Positions 42,799-50,902 of a stretch of DNA of 64,000 bases are shown here, piece after piece. The stretch is from positions 2,356,001 through 2,420,000 of the forward strand of contig OZ245783.1 of the NCBI GenBank assembly GCA_965227875.1, given 5' to 3'. Both the position numbers and the translations under genes were made by a program. How positions within the stretch are numbered: the first letter of the stretch is position 1; every line of letters starts with the position of its first letter. The notes beneath the pieces were generated by a model. That model was not told the origin of the DNA. It saw only the letters and a program-made list of their open reading frames with translations, and did no database searches. This DNA comes from G965227875 sp965227875 (GTDB taxonomy: Bacteria; Pseudomonadota; Alphaproteobacteria; Rhizobiales; JAJFHC01).

Positions 42799-43818
42799 AT
42801 GTCCGCACGCACCGCGATGATCCTGGGCCGGGTGGCCCAGGCCATCCCGGTCGTGATCGGCGTCGTGGTGATTTCCTTCGTATTGACCCGCGCGCTTCCC
42901 GGCGACCCGGCGGCGTATTTCGCCGGGCCGGCGGCGGACGCCGCCTCTATCGCCCAGGTCCGGCAGGCCCTCGGCCTCGACAAGCCTCTCCTCCAGCAAT
43001 TCTTCGTCTATGTCGGCGATCTCGCCACCGGCAATTTCGGAACCTCCATCTCGACGGGCCAGCCCGTGGCGACGGACCTGGCGAGCAGGCTTCCCGCCTC
43101 CCTTGAACTGACGCTCTTCGCCCTGGTCCTGTCCTGCGCCATCGCGCTGCCGCTGGGCGTGGTCGCCGCGACGCGGCCCGGCACCTGGGTCGACCACCTG
43201 TGTCGGATCGTCGTGACGGCCGGCGTCTCGATGCCGACCTTCTTCACCGGCATCGTCCTCATCTACGTCTTCTACTATCTCGCCGGCATTGCGCCTTCGC
43301 CGCTCGGCCGGCTTGATTTCATCTACATTCCGCCGCCCCGCGTAACCGGTTTCTACCTCGTCGATACCGCGCTCGCCGGGGACGGCGCCACGTTCCTCGG
43401 TGCGCTCAAGCAACTGGTCCTGCCCGGGCTGACGCTGGCGCTTTTCACTCTTGCGCCCATCGCGCGCATGACCCGCGCGGCCATGCTGGCCGCCCTGTCG
43501 TCCGACTTCGTCCGCACCGCCCGCGCCGCCGGGCTCGGACGCGGGAAGGTTCTCTACGGATATGCCCTGCGAAACGCTCTGCTGCCGGTCGTGACCACGC
43601 TGGGCATGGTCTTCTCTTTCACGCTGGGCGCAAACGTGCTCGTCGAGAAGGTATTCGCCTGGCCCGGCATCGGATCCTATGCGGTCGAGGCGCTCGTGGT
43701 TTCCGACTATGCCGCCGTCCAGGGTTTCGTCCTCGCAATGGCGCTCCTCTTCGTCCTACTCAATCTGCTGATCGACATCGCTTATGCGCTCATCGATCCC
43801 CGGATCGGGCTGTCCTGA
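42799..43818 (+). CDS. ABC transporter permease, DppB type
   Basis: A 339-aa inner-membrane permease. The N-terminal RVAQAIPVVIGVVVISFVLT then ALPGDPA, the EAA loop FVRTARAAGLGRGKVLYGYA, and KVFAWPGIGSYAVEAL near the end are typical DppB features. Start ATG at 42799; a GTG six bases earlier overlaps the previous stop (GTGA) and could be used instead. Tightly packed between the binding protein and the DppC-type gene. Confidence 0.94.
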   Translation: MSARTAMILGRVAQAIPVVIGVVVISFVLTRALPGDPAAYFAGPAADAASIAQVRQALGLDKPLLQQFFVYVGDLATGNFGTSISTGQPVATDLASRLPASLELTLFALVLSCAIALPLGVVAATRPGTWVDHLCRIVVTAGVSMPTFFTGIVLIYVFYYLAGIAPSPLGRLDFIYIPPPRVTGFYLVDTALAGDGATFLGALKQLVLPGLTLALFTLAPIARMTRAAMLAALSSDFVRTARAAGLGRGKVLYGYALRNALLPVVTTLGMVFSFTLGANVLVEKVFAWPGIGSYAVEALVVSDYAAVQGFVLAMALLFVLLNLLIDIAYALIDPRIGLS

Positions 43819-43831
43819 GGGGAATGCTCGA

Positions 43832-44701
43832 ATGGCAAGCACCCATTTCGTCGGCACCGACAGCGCACTGGCCCATGTCGTCTACGTGCTGCGTTCCAAC
43901 CCGGTGACGCTGCTTGCCTTTGCGATGTTCGGCTTTTTCGTCGCATGTGCGTTCGTCGGGCCATCGCTGGTCCCCTACGGCCCGCTCGCCACCAACACCG
44001 ACATGGCCCTGAAGCCGCCGTCTCTGGACCACTGGTTCGGTACCGACAGTCTGGGGCGTGATGTCTTCAGCAGGGTGATCGTCGCGACGCGGCTCGATCT
44101 CATGATCTCGGTCGCGGCCGTAGCCATCAGTTTCGCCGTTGGATCGCTGCTGGGGGCGGTTGCCGGTTACTGGGGCGGTTGGCTGGATGCCGTCCTGAAC
44201 CGCATCCTCGACACCATCATGGCTTTTCCCCTGTTCGTGCTCGCCATGGGTGTGGTCGCAGCGCTCGGGAACACCATCGAGAACATCATTTACGCGACCG
44301 CGATCATCAACGTTCCCTTCTATGCCCGGCTCGTGCGGGCGGAGGTCAATATCCGGCGTGACGCCGGCTTCGCGCAGGCGGCCCTGCTTTCGGGCAACAG
44401 CAACCTGCGGGTCCTGGCGTTCCATATCTTTCCCAACGCGCTGCCTCCGATGATGGTGCAGGTCTCCCTCAATCTCGGCTGGGCGATCCTCAATGCGGCC
44501 GGCCTGTCCTTCATCGGTCTCGGGGTCCGGCCCCCGACCCCGGAGTGGGGAATCATGGTGGCCGAAGGCGCCAACTTCATAGTCTCGGGCGAATGGTGGC
44601 TGGCACTCTTTCCCGGTCTCTGGCTGATGCTCGCCGTATTCACCTTCAATCTCCTGGGCGACGGCCTGCGCGACATCGTCGACCCGCGCAAGAGGACGTG
44701 A
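43832..44701 (+). CDS. ABC transporter permease, DppC type
   Basis: A 289-aa inner-membrane permease of DppC type (HWFGTDSLGRDVFSRVIVAT, EAA loop FAQAALLSGNSNLRVLAFHI, and LGWAILNAAGLSFIGLG). It pairs with the DppB-type subunit. The ATG at 43832 has GAGGGGA nine bases upstream, while the frame before it only re-reads the end of the previous gene. Three bases separate its stop from the ATPase gene. Confidence 0.94.
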   Translation: MASTHFVGTDSALAHVVYVLRSNPVTLLAFAMFGFFVACAFVGPSLVPYGPLATNTDMALKPPSLDHWFGTDSLGRDVFSRVIVATRLDLMISVAAVAISFAVGSLLGAVAGYWGGWLDAVLNRILDTIMAFPLFVLAMGVVAALGNTIENIIYATAIINVPFYARLVRAEVNIRRDAGFAQAALLSGNSNLRVLAFHIFPNALPPMMVQVSLNLGWAILNAAGLSFIGLGVRPPTPEWGIMVAEGANFIVSGEWWLALFPGLWLMLAVFTFNLLGDGLRDIVDPRKRT

Positions 44702-44704
44702 GCC

Positions 44705-46336
44705 ATGCTGACGATCAGGAACCTCTGTGTCTCGTTCAACACCCGCCAGGGCGTGGTGGATGCCGTCCGGGACGTCAGCCTCGATGTCGCTGAAGGCGAA
44801 ACGCTCGGCATTGTCGGCGAAAGCGGGTCGGGCAAGTCGGTCACGTCCTACGCGCTCATGCGCATTCTCGACGCCGGCGGCACCATAAAGTGCAACGAGG
44901 TGACCTATAGCGGCGTCGACCTGCGCCGGGCCTCGGAACGCGAGATGCGTGACATTCGCGGACGCGAGATCTCGATGATCTTCCAGAATCCCCGTGCCGC
45001 GCTGAACCCGATCCGCAAGGTCGGCCATCAACTGGAGGATGTTCTCGTCCGCCATGTCCAGGCATCGCGGCAGGATGCACGCGAAAAGGCCATAGCGGCA
45101 CTGGAGGCCGTTCGTATCAACGAGCCGGAGGCCCGATACGAAGCCTATCCTTTCGAGCTGTCCGGCGGCATGTGCCAGCGCGTCGTGATCGCCATCGCTC
45201 TGGCCTGCAACCCGCGCCTGCTGATTGCCGACGAACCGACGACCGGCCTCGACATCACGACCCAGAAAGCGGTCATGGACCTGGTTCGCGATCTGATCCG
45301 GGAGCGGGGCATGAGCTCCATCCTCATCACCCATGACCTGGGTCTCGCATCGCAGTATTGCGACCGCATCGTCGTCATGAAGGATGGCCGCATCGTCGAA
45401 GAAGGCAGGCCGGACATGCTGTTTGCCAGCCCGGTCCACGACTACACCCGCCGCCTCGTCGACGCGACACCGCGCATCGGCACGTCGATCCGCGGGCTTC
45501 TCCCCATGGCGGACCGCACCCCGGAGCCGACCCGTGAAATCGCCGATCGTCCGATTCTCGAGGTCAGCGATCTGGTCAGGACCTATCAGGGCAAGTCCGG
45601 TCCGGTGCAGGCGGTCAAGGGCATATCCTTCAGATTGCTCGCCGGGCAGAGCATGGGGCTCGTCGGTGAGTCCGGATGCGGCAAGTCCACCACGTCTGAA
45701 ATGATCGTCCGCCTGCAGGACCCGACCAGCGGGCGCATCGTATTCGACGGCGAGGACATCGCCGCCGCACCCGCCGCAGGGTTTTCACGCCATCGCAGGC
45801 GCCGCGACATACAGATGGTTTTCCAGGATGCCACCGACAGCCTTAATCCGCGCCATACCGCCCGCCAGTCGATCGGAGATCCGCTCGCCCGAATAGATCG
45901 GTTGCGCGGCGCCAGGCTGAGCGCCCGGGTCGACGAACTTGCCGACCTGGTCGGCCTGCCGCGCCCGCTTCTGACCCGTTTTCCGCATCAGCTGTCCGGC
46001 GGTCAGAAGGCGCGGGTCGGCATCGCGCGCGCCATTGCCCTCGAGCCGAGATTGCTGATCCTCGACGAGCCCACTGCGGCGCTGGACGTTTCGATCCAGG
46101 CGATCGTGCTCAATCTCCTGGTCGACCTTCGGGCCCGGCTGGGCATGAGCTACCTCTTCGTCAGTCACGACCTGAACGTTGTGCGTCTTCTCTGTGACGA
46201 AGTGCTCGTGATGAAAGCCGGAGAAATCATCGAGCGCGGCCCCTCGGAACGGGTCATGTCGCAACCACAGCACGACTACACGCGGTCGCTCGTAACCGCG
46301 GCCCCGCAGCCCCCCGACAGAGCCGCCGCGGCCTGA
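44705..46336 (+). CDS. Fused DppD-DppF ABC transporter ATPase
   Basis: A 543-aa cytosolic protein with two complete ATPase domains: the first has Walker A GESGSGKS (38-45) and a FELSGGMCQR signature, the second Walker A GESGCGKST (about 319-327), signature LSGGQKARVGIARA and Walker B LLILDEPTAALD. Most peptide transporters encode these as two proteins; the fused form gives fixed 1:1 stoichiometry and is common in alphaproteobacteria. It powers the preceding permease pair. Confidence 0.95.
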   Translation: MLTIRNLCVSFNTRQGVVDAVRDVSLDVAEGETLGIVGESGSGKSVTSYALMRILDAGGTIKCNEVTYSGVDLRRASEREMRDIRGREISMIFQNPRAALNPIRKVGHQLEDVLVRHVQASRQDAREKAIAALEAVRINEPEARYEAYPFELSGGMCQRVVIAIALACNPRLLIADEPTTGLDITTQKAVMDLVRDLIRERGMSSILITHDLGLASQYCDRIVVMKDGRIVEEGRPDMLFASPVHDYTRRLVDATPRIGTSIRGLLPMADRTPEPTREIADRPILEVSDLVRTYQGKSGPVQAVKGISFRLLAGQSMGLVGESGCGKSTTSEMIVRLQDPTSGRIVFDGEDIAAAPAAGFSRHRRRRDIQMVFQDATDSLNPRHTARQSIGDPLARIDRLRGARLSARVDELADLVGLPRPLLTRFPHQLSGGQKARVGIARAIALEPRLLILDEPTAALDVSIQAIVLNLLVDLRARLGMSYLFVSHDLNVVRLLCDEVLVMKAGEIIERGPSERVMSQPQHDYTRSLVTAAPQPPDRAAAA

Positions 46337-46354
46337 CAATCCGGAGACCACGCC

Positions 46355-48169
46355 ATGTTTTCAGACCTGCCGTTCACGCTTTCGGCAATCTCGGACAGCT
46401 ATGACGCCGGTGCCTCGCCTGCCGACATCGTCGACGAGGTCTACCGCCGGATCGAATCGACGGGCGATCCTGCGATCTTCATACATTTGCGCCCCCGCGA
46501 GGATGTTCTGGCCGAGGCGGACCAACTCGGCCCGCGTGGCGAAAAGACACCGCTATGGGGCATCCCCTTTGTCGTGAAGGACAATATCGATGCGGAAGGC
46601 ATGCCGACCACGGCGGCCTGCCCCGCCTTCGCATATGACGCCGAGGCGGACGCCTGCGTGGTGGAACGCCTGAAGGACGCCGGTGCGCTGCTGGTCGGAA
46701 AAACCAATCTCGATCAGTTCGCCACCGGGCTCGTCGGCGTGCGCTCGCCGTTCGGCGTCCCGAGAAACGCGGTCGACCCCGAGATCGTGCCCGGCGGTTC
46801 GTCCAGCGGCTCTGCAGTGGCGGTCGCCGGAGGGATCGTGGCGTTTTCGCTTGGGACCGACACGGCGGGATCGGGCAGGGTGCCGGCCGCGCTCAATAAT
46901 ATCGTCGGGCTGAAACCCAGTCTCGGCACTCTTTCCTCGCGCGGCGTCGTGCCGGCATGCCGGACGCTGGACACGGTTTCGGTGTTCGCCCTGACGGTCT
47001 CCGATGCCCATGCGGTGTACGCGGCGGCGGCCGGTTTCGATCCCGGCGACCCCTTTTCCCGAAAGATCGCGATCCAGGATATCGCCGCGCCTCCCGCAGC
47101 GTTCCGTCTGGGTGTCCCGGACGACGCCTCCATCGAGTTCTTCGGCGACGATGCCCAGCGCACCATGTTCGAAAGCGCGCTCGCACACCTCGCGGATGCC
47201 GGTGCCGAGGTGGTCCCGCTCGACTTCACCCCCTTCTACGACGTTGCGGAGATGCTCTACCACGGTGCCTGGGTTGCCGAACGTTATACGGTCATCGAAC
47301 ACCTCATGAAGTCGGATCCTGCGGCGGTTCATCCCGTCACGCGTGCGATCGTGGGAGCTGCCGAGAGCCTCTCCGCTGCGGACGCCTTTCGCGGACTCTA
47401 CCGGCTGCGGGAACTTGCGCGGGCGGCGGAAGCCGCGATGGACGGGCTCGACGCGCTATGTGTGCCGACGATCCCCACGTTCTACACCTGTGCCGACCTG
47501 GAGGCCGATCCGGTGACGCCGAACTCCAACCTGGGGACCTACACGAACTTCGTCAATTTGCTCGACATGTGCGGCATCGCGGTGCCGACCGCGCAACGCA
47601 TCGATGGCCGGCCCGGTTCGGTCACCTTCCTCGCCCGGGCGGGACAGGACGGAGACTGTGCGGCGCTGGCCCGGCTCTTCGAAACCGGCGTGAACCGCAA
47701 TCTCGGCGCGACCGGTCATGCGCTCGTCTCGAATCAGCCCCGTGCCGCGGCGCGCCCGAGACCGGTGTCCGACGAAATGGAACTCGTGGTCTGCGGCGCG
47801 CACATGTCCGGCATGGCCCTCAATCACGAACTGACGTCGCGCGGCGCGAGGCTTCTGGAGAGGACGGCGACCGCGGCGTGTTACCGGCTGTTCGCGCTGG
47901 CCGGCGGGCCGCCTGCCCGCCCGGGGTTGCTGAGGTCACAGGACGGCGGCGCGATCGAAGTGGAGAAATGGTCGGTTCCGGTTTCCGTATTCGGTGATTT
48001 CATGCGCGGCGTTCCGGCGCCGCTCACCATCGGTACGGTGGAACTCGAGGACGGAGGGTCCGCGCACGGTTTTCTCGTCGAGGCCTGCAGCGTGGAAGGC
48101 GCCCGCGACATCACGCACCTGGGGAGCTGGAGACATTTCCGGACCGATGGGTTGCTCGCCGGGGAATGA
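46355..48169 (+). CDS. atzF: Allophanate hydrolase
   Basis: A 604-aa amidase-signature enzyme that hydrolyses allophanate to ammonia and carbon dioxide. Catalytic Lys75 (VVKDNID), cis-Ser in GGSSSGSAVAVA (149-150) and nucleophile Ser173 (TDTAGSGRVPA) are present. The C-terminal domain (about 470-600, LVVCGAHMSGMALNHEL) is specific to allophanate hydrolases and makes the length full. CGGAGA lies before the ATG, 18 bases after the ATPase gene. No urea carboxylase or biuret hydrolase is in the window, so allophanate must come from elsewhere or a ureido compound is the real substrate. Confidence 0.93.
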   Translation: MFSDLPFTLSAISDSYDAGASPADIVDEVYRRIESTGDPAIFIHLRPREDVLAEADQLGPRGEKTPLWGIPFVVKDNIDAEGMPTTAACPAFAYDAEADACVVERLKDAGALLVGKTNLDQFATGLVGVRSPFGVPRNAVDPEIVPGGSSSGSAVAVAGGIVAFSLGTDTAGSGRVPAALNNIVGLKPSLGTLSSRGVVPACRTLDTVSVFALTVSDAHAVYAAAAGFDPGDPFSRKIAIQDIAAPPAAFRLGVPDDASIEFFGDDAQRTMFESALAHLADAGAEVVPLDFTPFYDVAEMLYHGAWVAERYTVIEHLMKSDPAAVHPVTRAIVGAAESLSAADAFRGLYRLRELARAAEAAMDGLDALCVPTIPTFYTCADLEADPVTPNSNLGTYTNFVNLLDMCGIAVPTAQRIDGRPGSVTFLARAGQDGDCAALARLFETGVNRNLGATGHALVSNQPRAAARPRPVSDEMELVVCGAHMSGMALNHELTSRGARLLERTATAACYRLFALAGGPPARPGLLRSQDGGAIEVEKWSVPVSVFGDFMRGVPAPLTIGTVELEDGGSAHGFLVEACSVEGARDITHLGSWRHFRTDGLLAGE

Positions 48170-48193
48170 CCGGCCGGCTTTCTCTGCGGATGT

Positions 48194-48218
48194 CGCCGGA
48201 CCCTGGGCGGGTCCGGCG
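48194..48218. terminator. Stem-loop between convergent atzF and methyltransferase genes
   Basis: A perfect 10-bp inverted repeat CGCCGGACCC / GGGTCCGGCG with a 5-base loop lies in the 74-base gap between two convergent genes. There is no T run on either strand, but its strength and place suit a bidirectional terminator. Confidence 0.45.
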
Positions 48219-48243
48219 GCCGGTCCGTCGGGCCGGGGAGAGA

Positions 48244-49071
48244 TCAGGCCCTGCGGATGATGATTTCCGCATATTCGGAGGGCACGCGCATGGTGCCGTC
48301 GGTGGCCGTGTTGAAACGGGCGATCGTGTCGAGCAGGTCGCGCTCGAGCCCGTCCCCGTTCTCGCCGAGCGCCAGGAAGGCCTTGTGCACCGGGCCGTAA
48401 TAGGTGCGGAAGATGTCCACGAAATGCTCCGGCGACCGGTAGCGGAAGACAAAATCCTTCGGCGTGAAGGAGATTTCCGCGGCACCTGCCCCGAAATGTT
48501 CGTCGATCCAGTCGCGGGTTCCCCACAGGGCCGGTGACTTCACGCCGGCGGGCGGGGCGACATGGCCGCCCAGCGTCTTGAACACCTGGCCGATGAAGCC
48601 GGAGGGCGTCCAGTTCGCCATGGCGATGGTACCGCCGCTGCGGCAGACCCGCTGCATCTCGCGCGCCGCGTTCGCCTGGTCCGGCGCGAACATGATGCCG
48701 AACGTCGACACGGCCGCATCGAAGCTGTTGTCGGCGAACTGCAGCGCTTCGGCGTCGGCGATCTCGAAGGCGATGTCGAGACCTTCCGCTTCGGCCCGGG
48801 TCCGGCCGCGGGCGAGAAGCGAGTCCACGTAGTCGGTGGAGGTGACGCGGTTCCATCGCCGCGCGAAGGCGAGCGTGGCGTTGCCGTTGCCTGCCGCGAT
48901 GTCGATGACGCGTGCGTCGGGCGGAAGGTCGGCGGCCTCGGCGAGATCTTCGCCGACCACCTGGAGGGTGACGCCGATCCGGGCGTAGTCGCCGGAAGAC
49001 CACGCGGCGTTCTGCTTGCTCTTGATGGCGGCGTAGTCGGGGGCCTCTGCGGGCGTTGTCACGATGTTCAT
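48244..49071 (-). CDS. Class I SAM-dependent methyltransferase
   Basis: A 275-aa cytosolic methyltransferase. The SAM-binding motif I is VIDIAAGNGNATLAFA (about 55-70), an acidic strand follows at STDYVDS, and LQFADNSFDAAVSTFGIMF is the Methyltransf_11-type core. Closest in pattern to UbiE/menaquinone-type small-molecule methyltransferases, but the substrate is not evident. Divergent from the ArsR gene across 177 bases that contain 11-bp-phased repeats; control by that ArsR is possible. Confidence 0.9.
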   Translation of the reverse strand: MNIVTTPAEAPDYAAIKSKQNAAWSSGDYARIGVTLQVVGEDLAEAADLPPDARVIDIAAGNGNATLAFARRWNRVTSTDYVDSLLARGRTRAEAEGLDIAFEIADAEALQFADNSFDAAVSTFGIMFAPDQANAAREMQRVCRSGGTIAMANWTPSGFIGQVFKTLGGHVAPPAGVKSPALWGTRDWIDEHFGAGAAEISFTPKDFVFRYRSPEHFVDIFRTYYGPVHKAFLALGENGDGLERDLLDTIARFNTATDGTMRVPSEYAEIIIRRA

Positions 49072-49158
49072 GTCGAATGTCCTCGTTCGGTGATGTCTCG
49101 TGCCAGTGCGGCGAACCCTATATGGGCCACCGCCCGCCCGGCCGCTTGGCGGTTCCCG

Positions 49159-49199
49159 GGGGATTGCGTGGGGATTTCATGGGGACTTGCCGGGGATTG
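49159..49199. repeat. Four GGGGA(T/C)T repeats at exact 11-bp spacing
   Basis: GGGGATTG, GGGGATTT, GGGGACTT and GGGGATTG begin at 49159, 49170, 49181 and 49192, an exact 11-bp period, about one helical turn. They lie between the methyltransferase start and the ArsR promoter. They may be binding sites on one DNA face, or a young 11-bp tandem duplication. Confidence 0.8.
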
Positions 49200-49212
49200 C
49201 CCCGGCCTTTTT
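49189..49212 (+). terminator. Rho-independent terminator just upstream of the ArsR promoter
   Basis: A 7-bp perfect stem GCCGGGG / CCCCGGC with loop ATTG is followed by CTTTTT. It ends two bases before the -35 box. No plus-strand gene lies upstream for about 1 kb, so it either shields the promoter or ends an unseen short transcript. Confidence 0.65.
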
Positions 49213-49214
49213 GT

Positions 49215-49244
49215 TTGACATGCAACCAAAAGGTTGCATATTAG
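49215..49244 (+). promoter_or_regulatory. ArsR-AHSA1 promoter with perfect operator in the spacer
   Basis: TTGACA (49215-49220) is followed by the perfect inverted repeat TGCAACC-AAAA-GGTTGCA (49221-49238) and then TATTAG (49239-49244), or CATATT (49237-49242). The operator fills the whole spacer, so bound repressor would block polymerase. The start codon lies only 4-6 bases after the -10 box and no ribosome site precedes it, pointing to a leaderless message. Confidence 0.75.
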
Positions 49245-49248
49245 GCGA

Positions 49249-49587
49249 ATGACCGATGTGTTTCAGGCCCTTGCAGATCCCAGCCGTCGCGAGATCCTCG
49301 ACCGGCTCTTCGCCCGTGGAGGCCGGACGCTGACCGAACTGGCGGATGGTTTGCCGATGTCGCGACAGGCGGTGGCCAAGCACCTGGCCGTGCTCGAAGC
49401 CGCGAACCTGGTTTCGGTGCACCGCCGCGGGCGCGAAAAGCTTCACTACCTCAACCCGGTTCCCATCGGTGAAATCGTCAGCCGCTGGGTCGGCAAGTTC
49501 GAGGACGCCAGAATTGAATCCCTGACCGGGCTCAAGACCCGGATCGAAAGCGCGAAGGAGAAACGCCGTGCCCGAGAAAGCACCTGA
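49249..49587 (+). CDS. ArsR/SmtB-family winged-helix repressor
   Basis: A 112-aa winged-helix protein: MTDVFQALADPSRREILDRL is the typical ArsR start, with recognition helix MSRQAVAKHLAVLEAANLV and wing RRGREKLHYLN. It lacks the metal-binding cysteines of true ArsR, as is usual for the subgroup paired with AHSA1 proteins. The ATG at 49249 lies in the predicted transcription start; a TTG 15 bases upstream is inside the operator and is rejected. It overlaps the AHSA1 gene by 20 bases and probably represses its own operon. Confidence 0.93.
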   Translation: MTDVFQALADPSRREILDRLFARGGRTLTELADGLPMSRQAVAKHLAVLEAANLVSVHRRGREKLHYLNPVPIGEIVSRWVGKFEDARIESLTGLKTRIESAKEKRRAREST

Positions 49588-50038
49588 TTTTGTTTATGTC
49601 GTCTATATCGCCGCGGCCGTGGAGGCGGTCTGGAACGGTCTCGTCGATCCGGAGGTCACGCGATCGTACTGGGGCCACACGAATGAATCGCAATGGAAGA
49701 AGGGCGCGCCATGGAAGCATGTCCGCGCGGACGGCTCGGGCAAGGTCGACATCGCCGGCGAGGTGATCGAGATCGACCCGCCCAGGAGGCTCGTCGTCTC
49801 CTGGGCATCGCCGGACGATGCCGGAAACCCGGACAAGATCTCGCGTGTGACCTACGAGCTGGTCGGCCTGGGGCCGGACACGCGCCTGACCGTGACCCAC
49901 GCCGATCTCGAGGCCGGCTCGGAAATGCATGTTGGCGTGACCGCCGGATGGCCGGCCGTGCTCAGCAACCTCAAGACGAGGCTCGAGACCGGCCGGACGC
50001 TGTCCGACGAATTGTGGGGCGGGGTCTGCGACGCCTGA
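49568..50038 (+). CDS. AHSA1/SRPBCC-domain protein
   Basis: A 156-aa protein of the Activator of Hsp90 ATPase homologue 1-like group. It begins DFVYVVYIAAAVEAVWNGL and has IEIDPPRRLVVSWAS and LTVTHADLE in the usual strands; the START-like fold has a deep hydrophobic pocket for small ligands. The GTG start at 49568 lies inside the ArsR gene, so translation is coupled. Such pairs are widespread, often linked to detoxification or stress, but the ligand is unknown. Its stop abuts the convergent FAH gene. Confidence 0.9.
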   Translation: MPEKAPDFVYVVYIAAAVEAVWNGLVDPEVTRSYWGHTNESQWKKGAPWKHVRADGSGKVDIAGEVIEIDPPRRLVVSWASPDDAGNPDKISRVTYELVGLGPDTRLTVTHADLEAGSEMHVGVTAGWPAVLSNLKTRLETGRTLSDELWGGVCDA

Positions 50039-50725
50039 TCAGACCACGGTGACCGTGATGCTGCCGAGACCTTCGATGGACGCCTCGATCCGGTCGCCCT
50101 TGGTGACAGGGCCGACGCCGGACGGCGTGCCGGACAGGATGACGTCGCCCGCGGCGAGTTCGAAATACTCCGACAGGTAGGAGATCATTTCCGGCACCTT
50201 CCAGATCATCTGGTCGAGATCGCCTTCCTGCCGGACCTCGCCATTGACCTTGAGTTCGACGCGCCCCTTGTCGGGGTGGCCGACCGCGGAGACCGGATGC
50301 AGCGGTCCGGCCGGGGCCGACCGCTCGAAGGCCTTGCCGATTTCCCACGGACGGCCCGTCTTCTTGGCCTCGCCCTGAAGGTCGCGCCGCGTCATGTCGA
50401 TCGATACGCCGTAGCCGTAGACATGGTCGAGTGCCTGGTCGAGGGATATGTTCGTGCCGCCCGACTTGAGCGCCACCGCCATCTCGACCTCGTGATGGAC
50501 GTCGGACGAATGGGGCGGGTAGGGGAACTCGCCGGACGTGTCGAAATTGTCCGGGTTCTTCTGGAAGAAGAAGGGTGCCTCCCGGTTCGGGTCGCCTCCC
50601 ATCTCGATCGTGTGCGCCGCGTAGTTGCGCCCGATGCAATAGATCCGGCGCACCGGGAAAGCCGCGTCCGTGCCGGACACCGGCAGGGTTGCGGCCGCAG
50701 GCCTTTCGATCACGTAATCCGTCAT
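50039..50725 (-). CDS. Fumarylacetoacetate hydrolase (FAH) family protein
   Basis: A 228-aa enzyme. The divalent metal site is visible as HHEVEMAV (Glu-x-Glu, about 76-80) with an Asp in YGVSIDMTRRD; RIYCIGRNYAAHTIEMG and LSGTPSGVGPV are family strands. It resembles fumarylpyruvate/acylpyruvate hydrolases, which cut C-C bonds in breakdown of aromatic acids such as gentisate. It is divergent from the GntR-controlled importer, suggesting that the importer brings in an aromatic or related acid. Confidence 0.9.
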   Translation of the reverse strand: MTDYVIERPAAATLPVSGTDAAFPVRRIYCIGRNYAAHTIEMGGDPNREAPFFFQKNPDNFDTSGEFPYPPHSSDVHHEVEMAVALKSGGTNISLDQALDHVYGYGVSIDMTRRDLQGEAKKTGRPWEIGKAFERSAPAGPLHPVSAVGHPDKGRVELKVNGEVRQEGDLDQMIWKVPEMISYLSEYFELAAGDVILSGTPSGVGPVTKGDRIEASIEGLGSITVTVV

Positions 50726-50874
50726 GACACCCTCTGCATATGTATTGGTTCCAGCGTCTTTTAGACCGGACTGACGATAAGATCAATCACAACCAATACG
50801 ATGCAAGGCGGTCGGCCGGCGCAATTCTTGTTGAATTCATCCCCATTGGCGCATATGGTCGGGTGATTGATCGA

Positions 50875-50890
50875 AATTGGTCAACCAATT
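50875..50890 (+). promoter_or_regulatory. Perfect GntR/FadR-type operator AATTGGT-CA-ACCAATT
   Basis: A 16-bp perfect palindrome with 7-bp arms, containing TTGGT-N2-ACCAA, the usual pattern of FCD-class GntR operators. It lies 12 bases before the GntR gene, where binding would autoregulate it and reach the divergent FAH promoter. A half-site-like TATTGGTT also occurs at about 50740-50748. Confidence 0.7.
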
Positions 50891-50902
50891 TGAGGTGCAG
50901 AC

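Noticed and set aside
46355..48169. The idea that the amidase is GatA (glutamyl-tRNA amidotransferase subunit).
   Set aside because: The C-terminal CGAHMSGMALNHEL domain is specific to allophanate hydrolase, and no gatB or gatC is adjacent.
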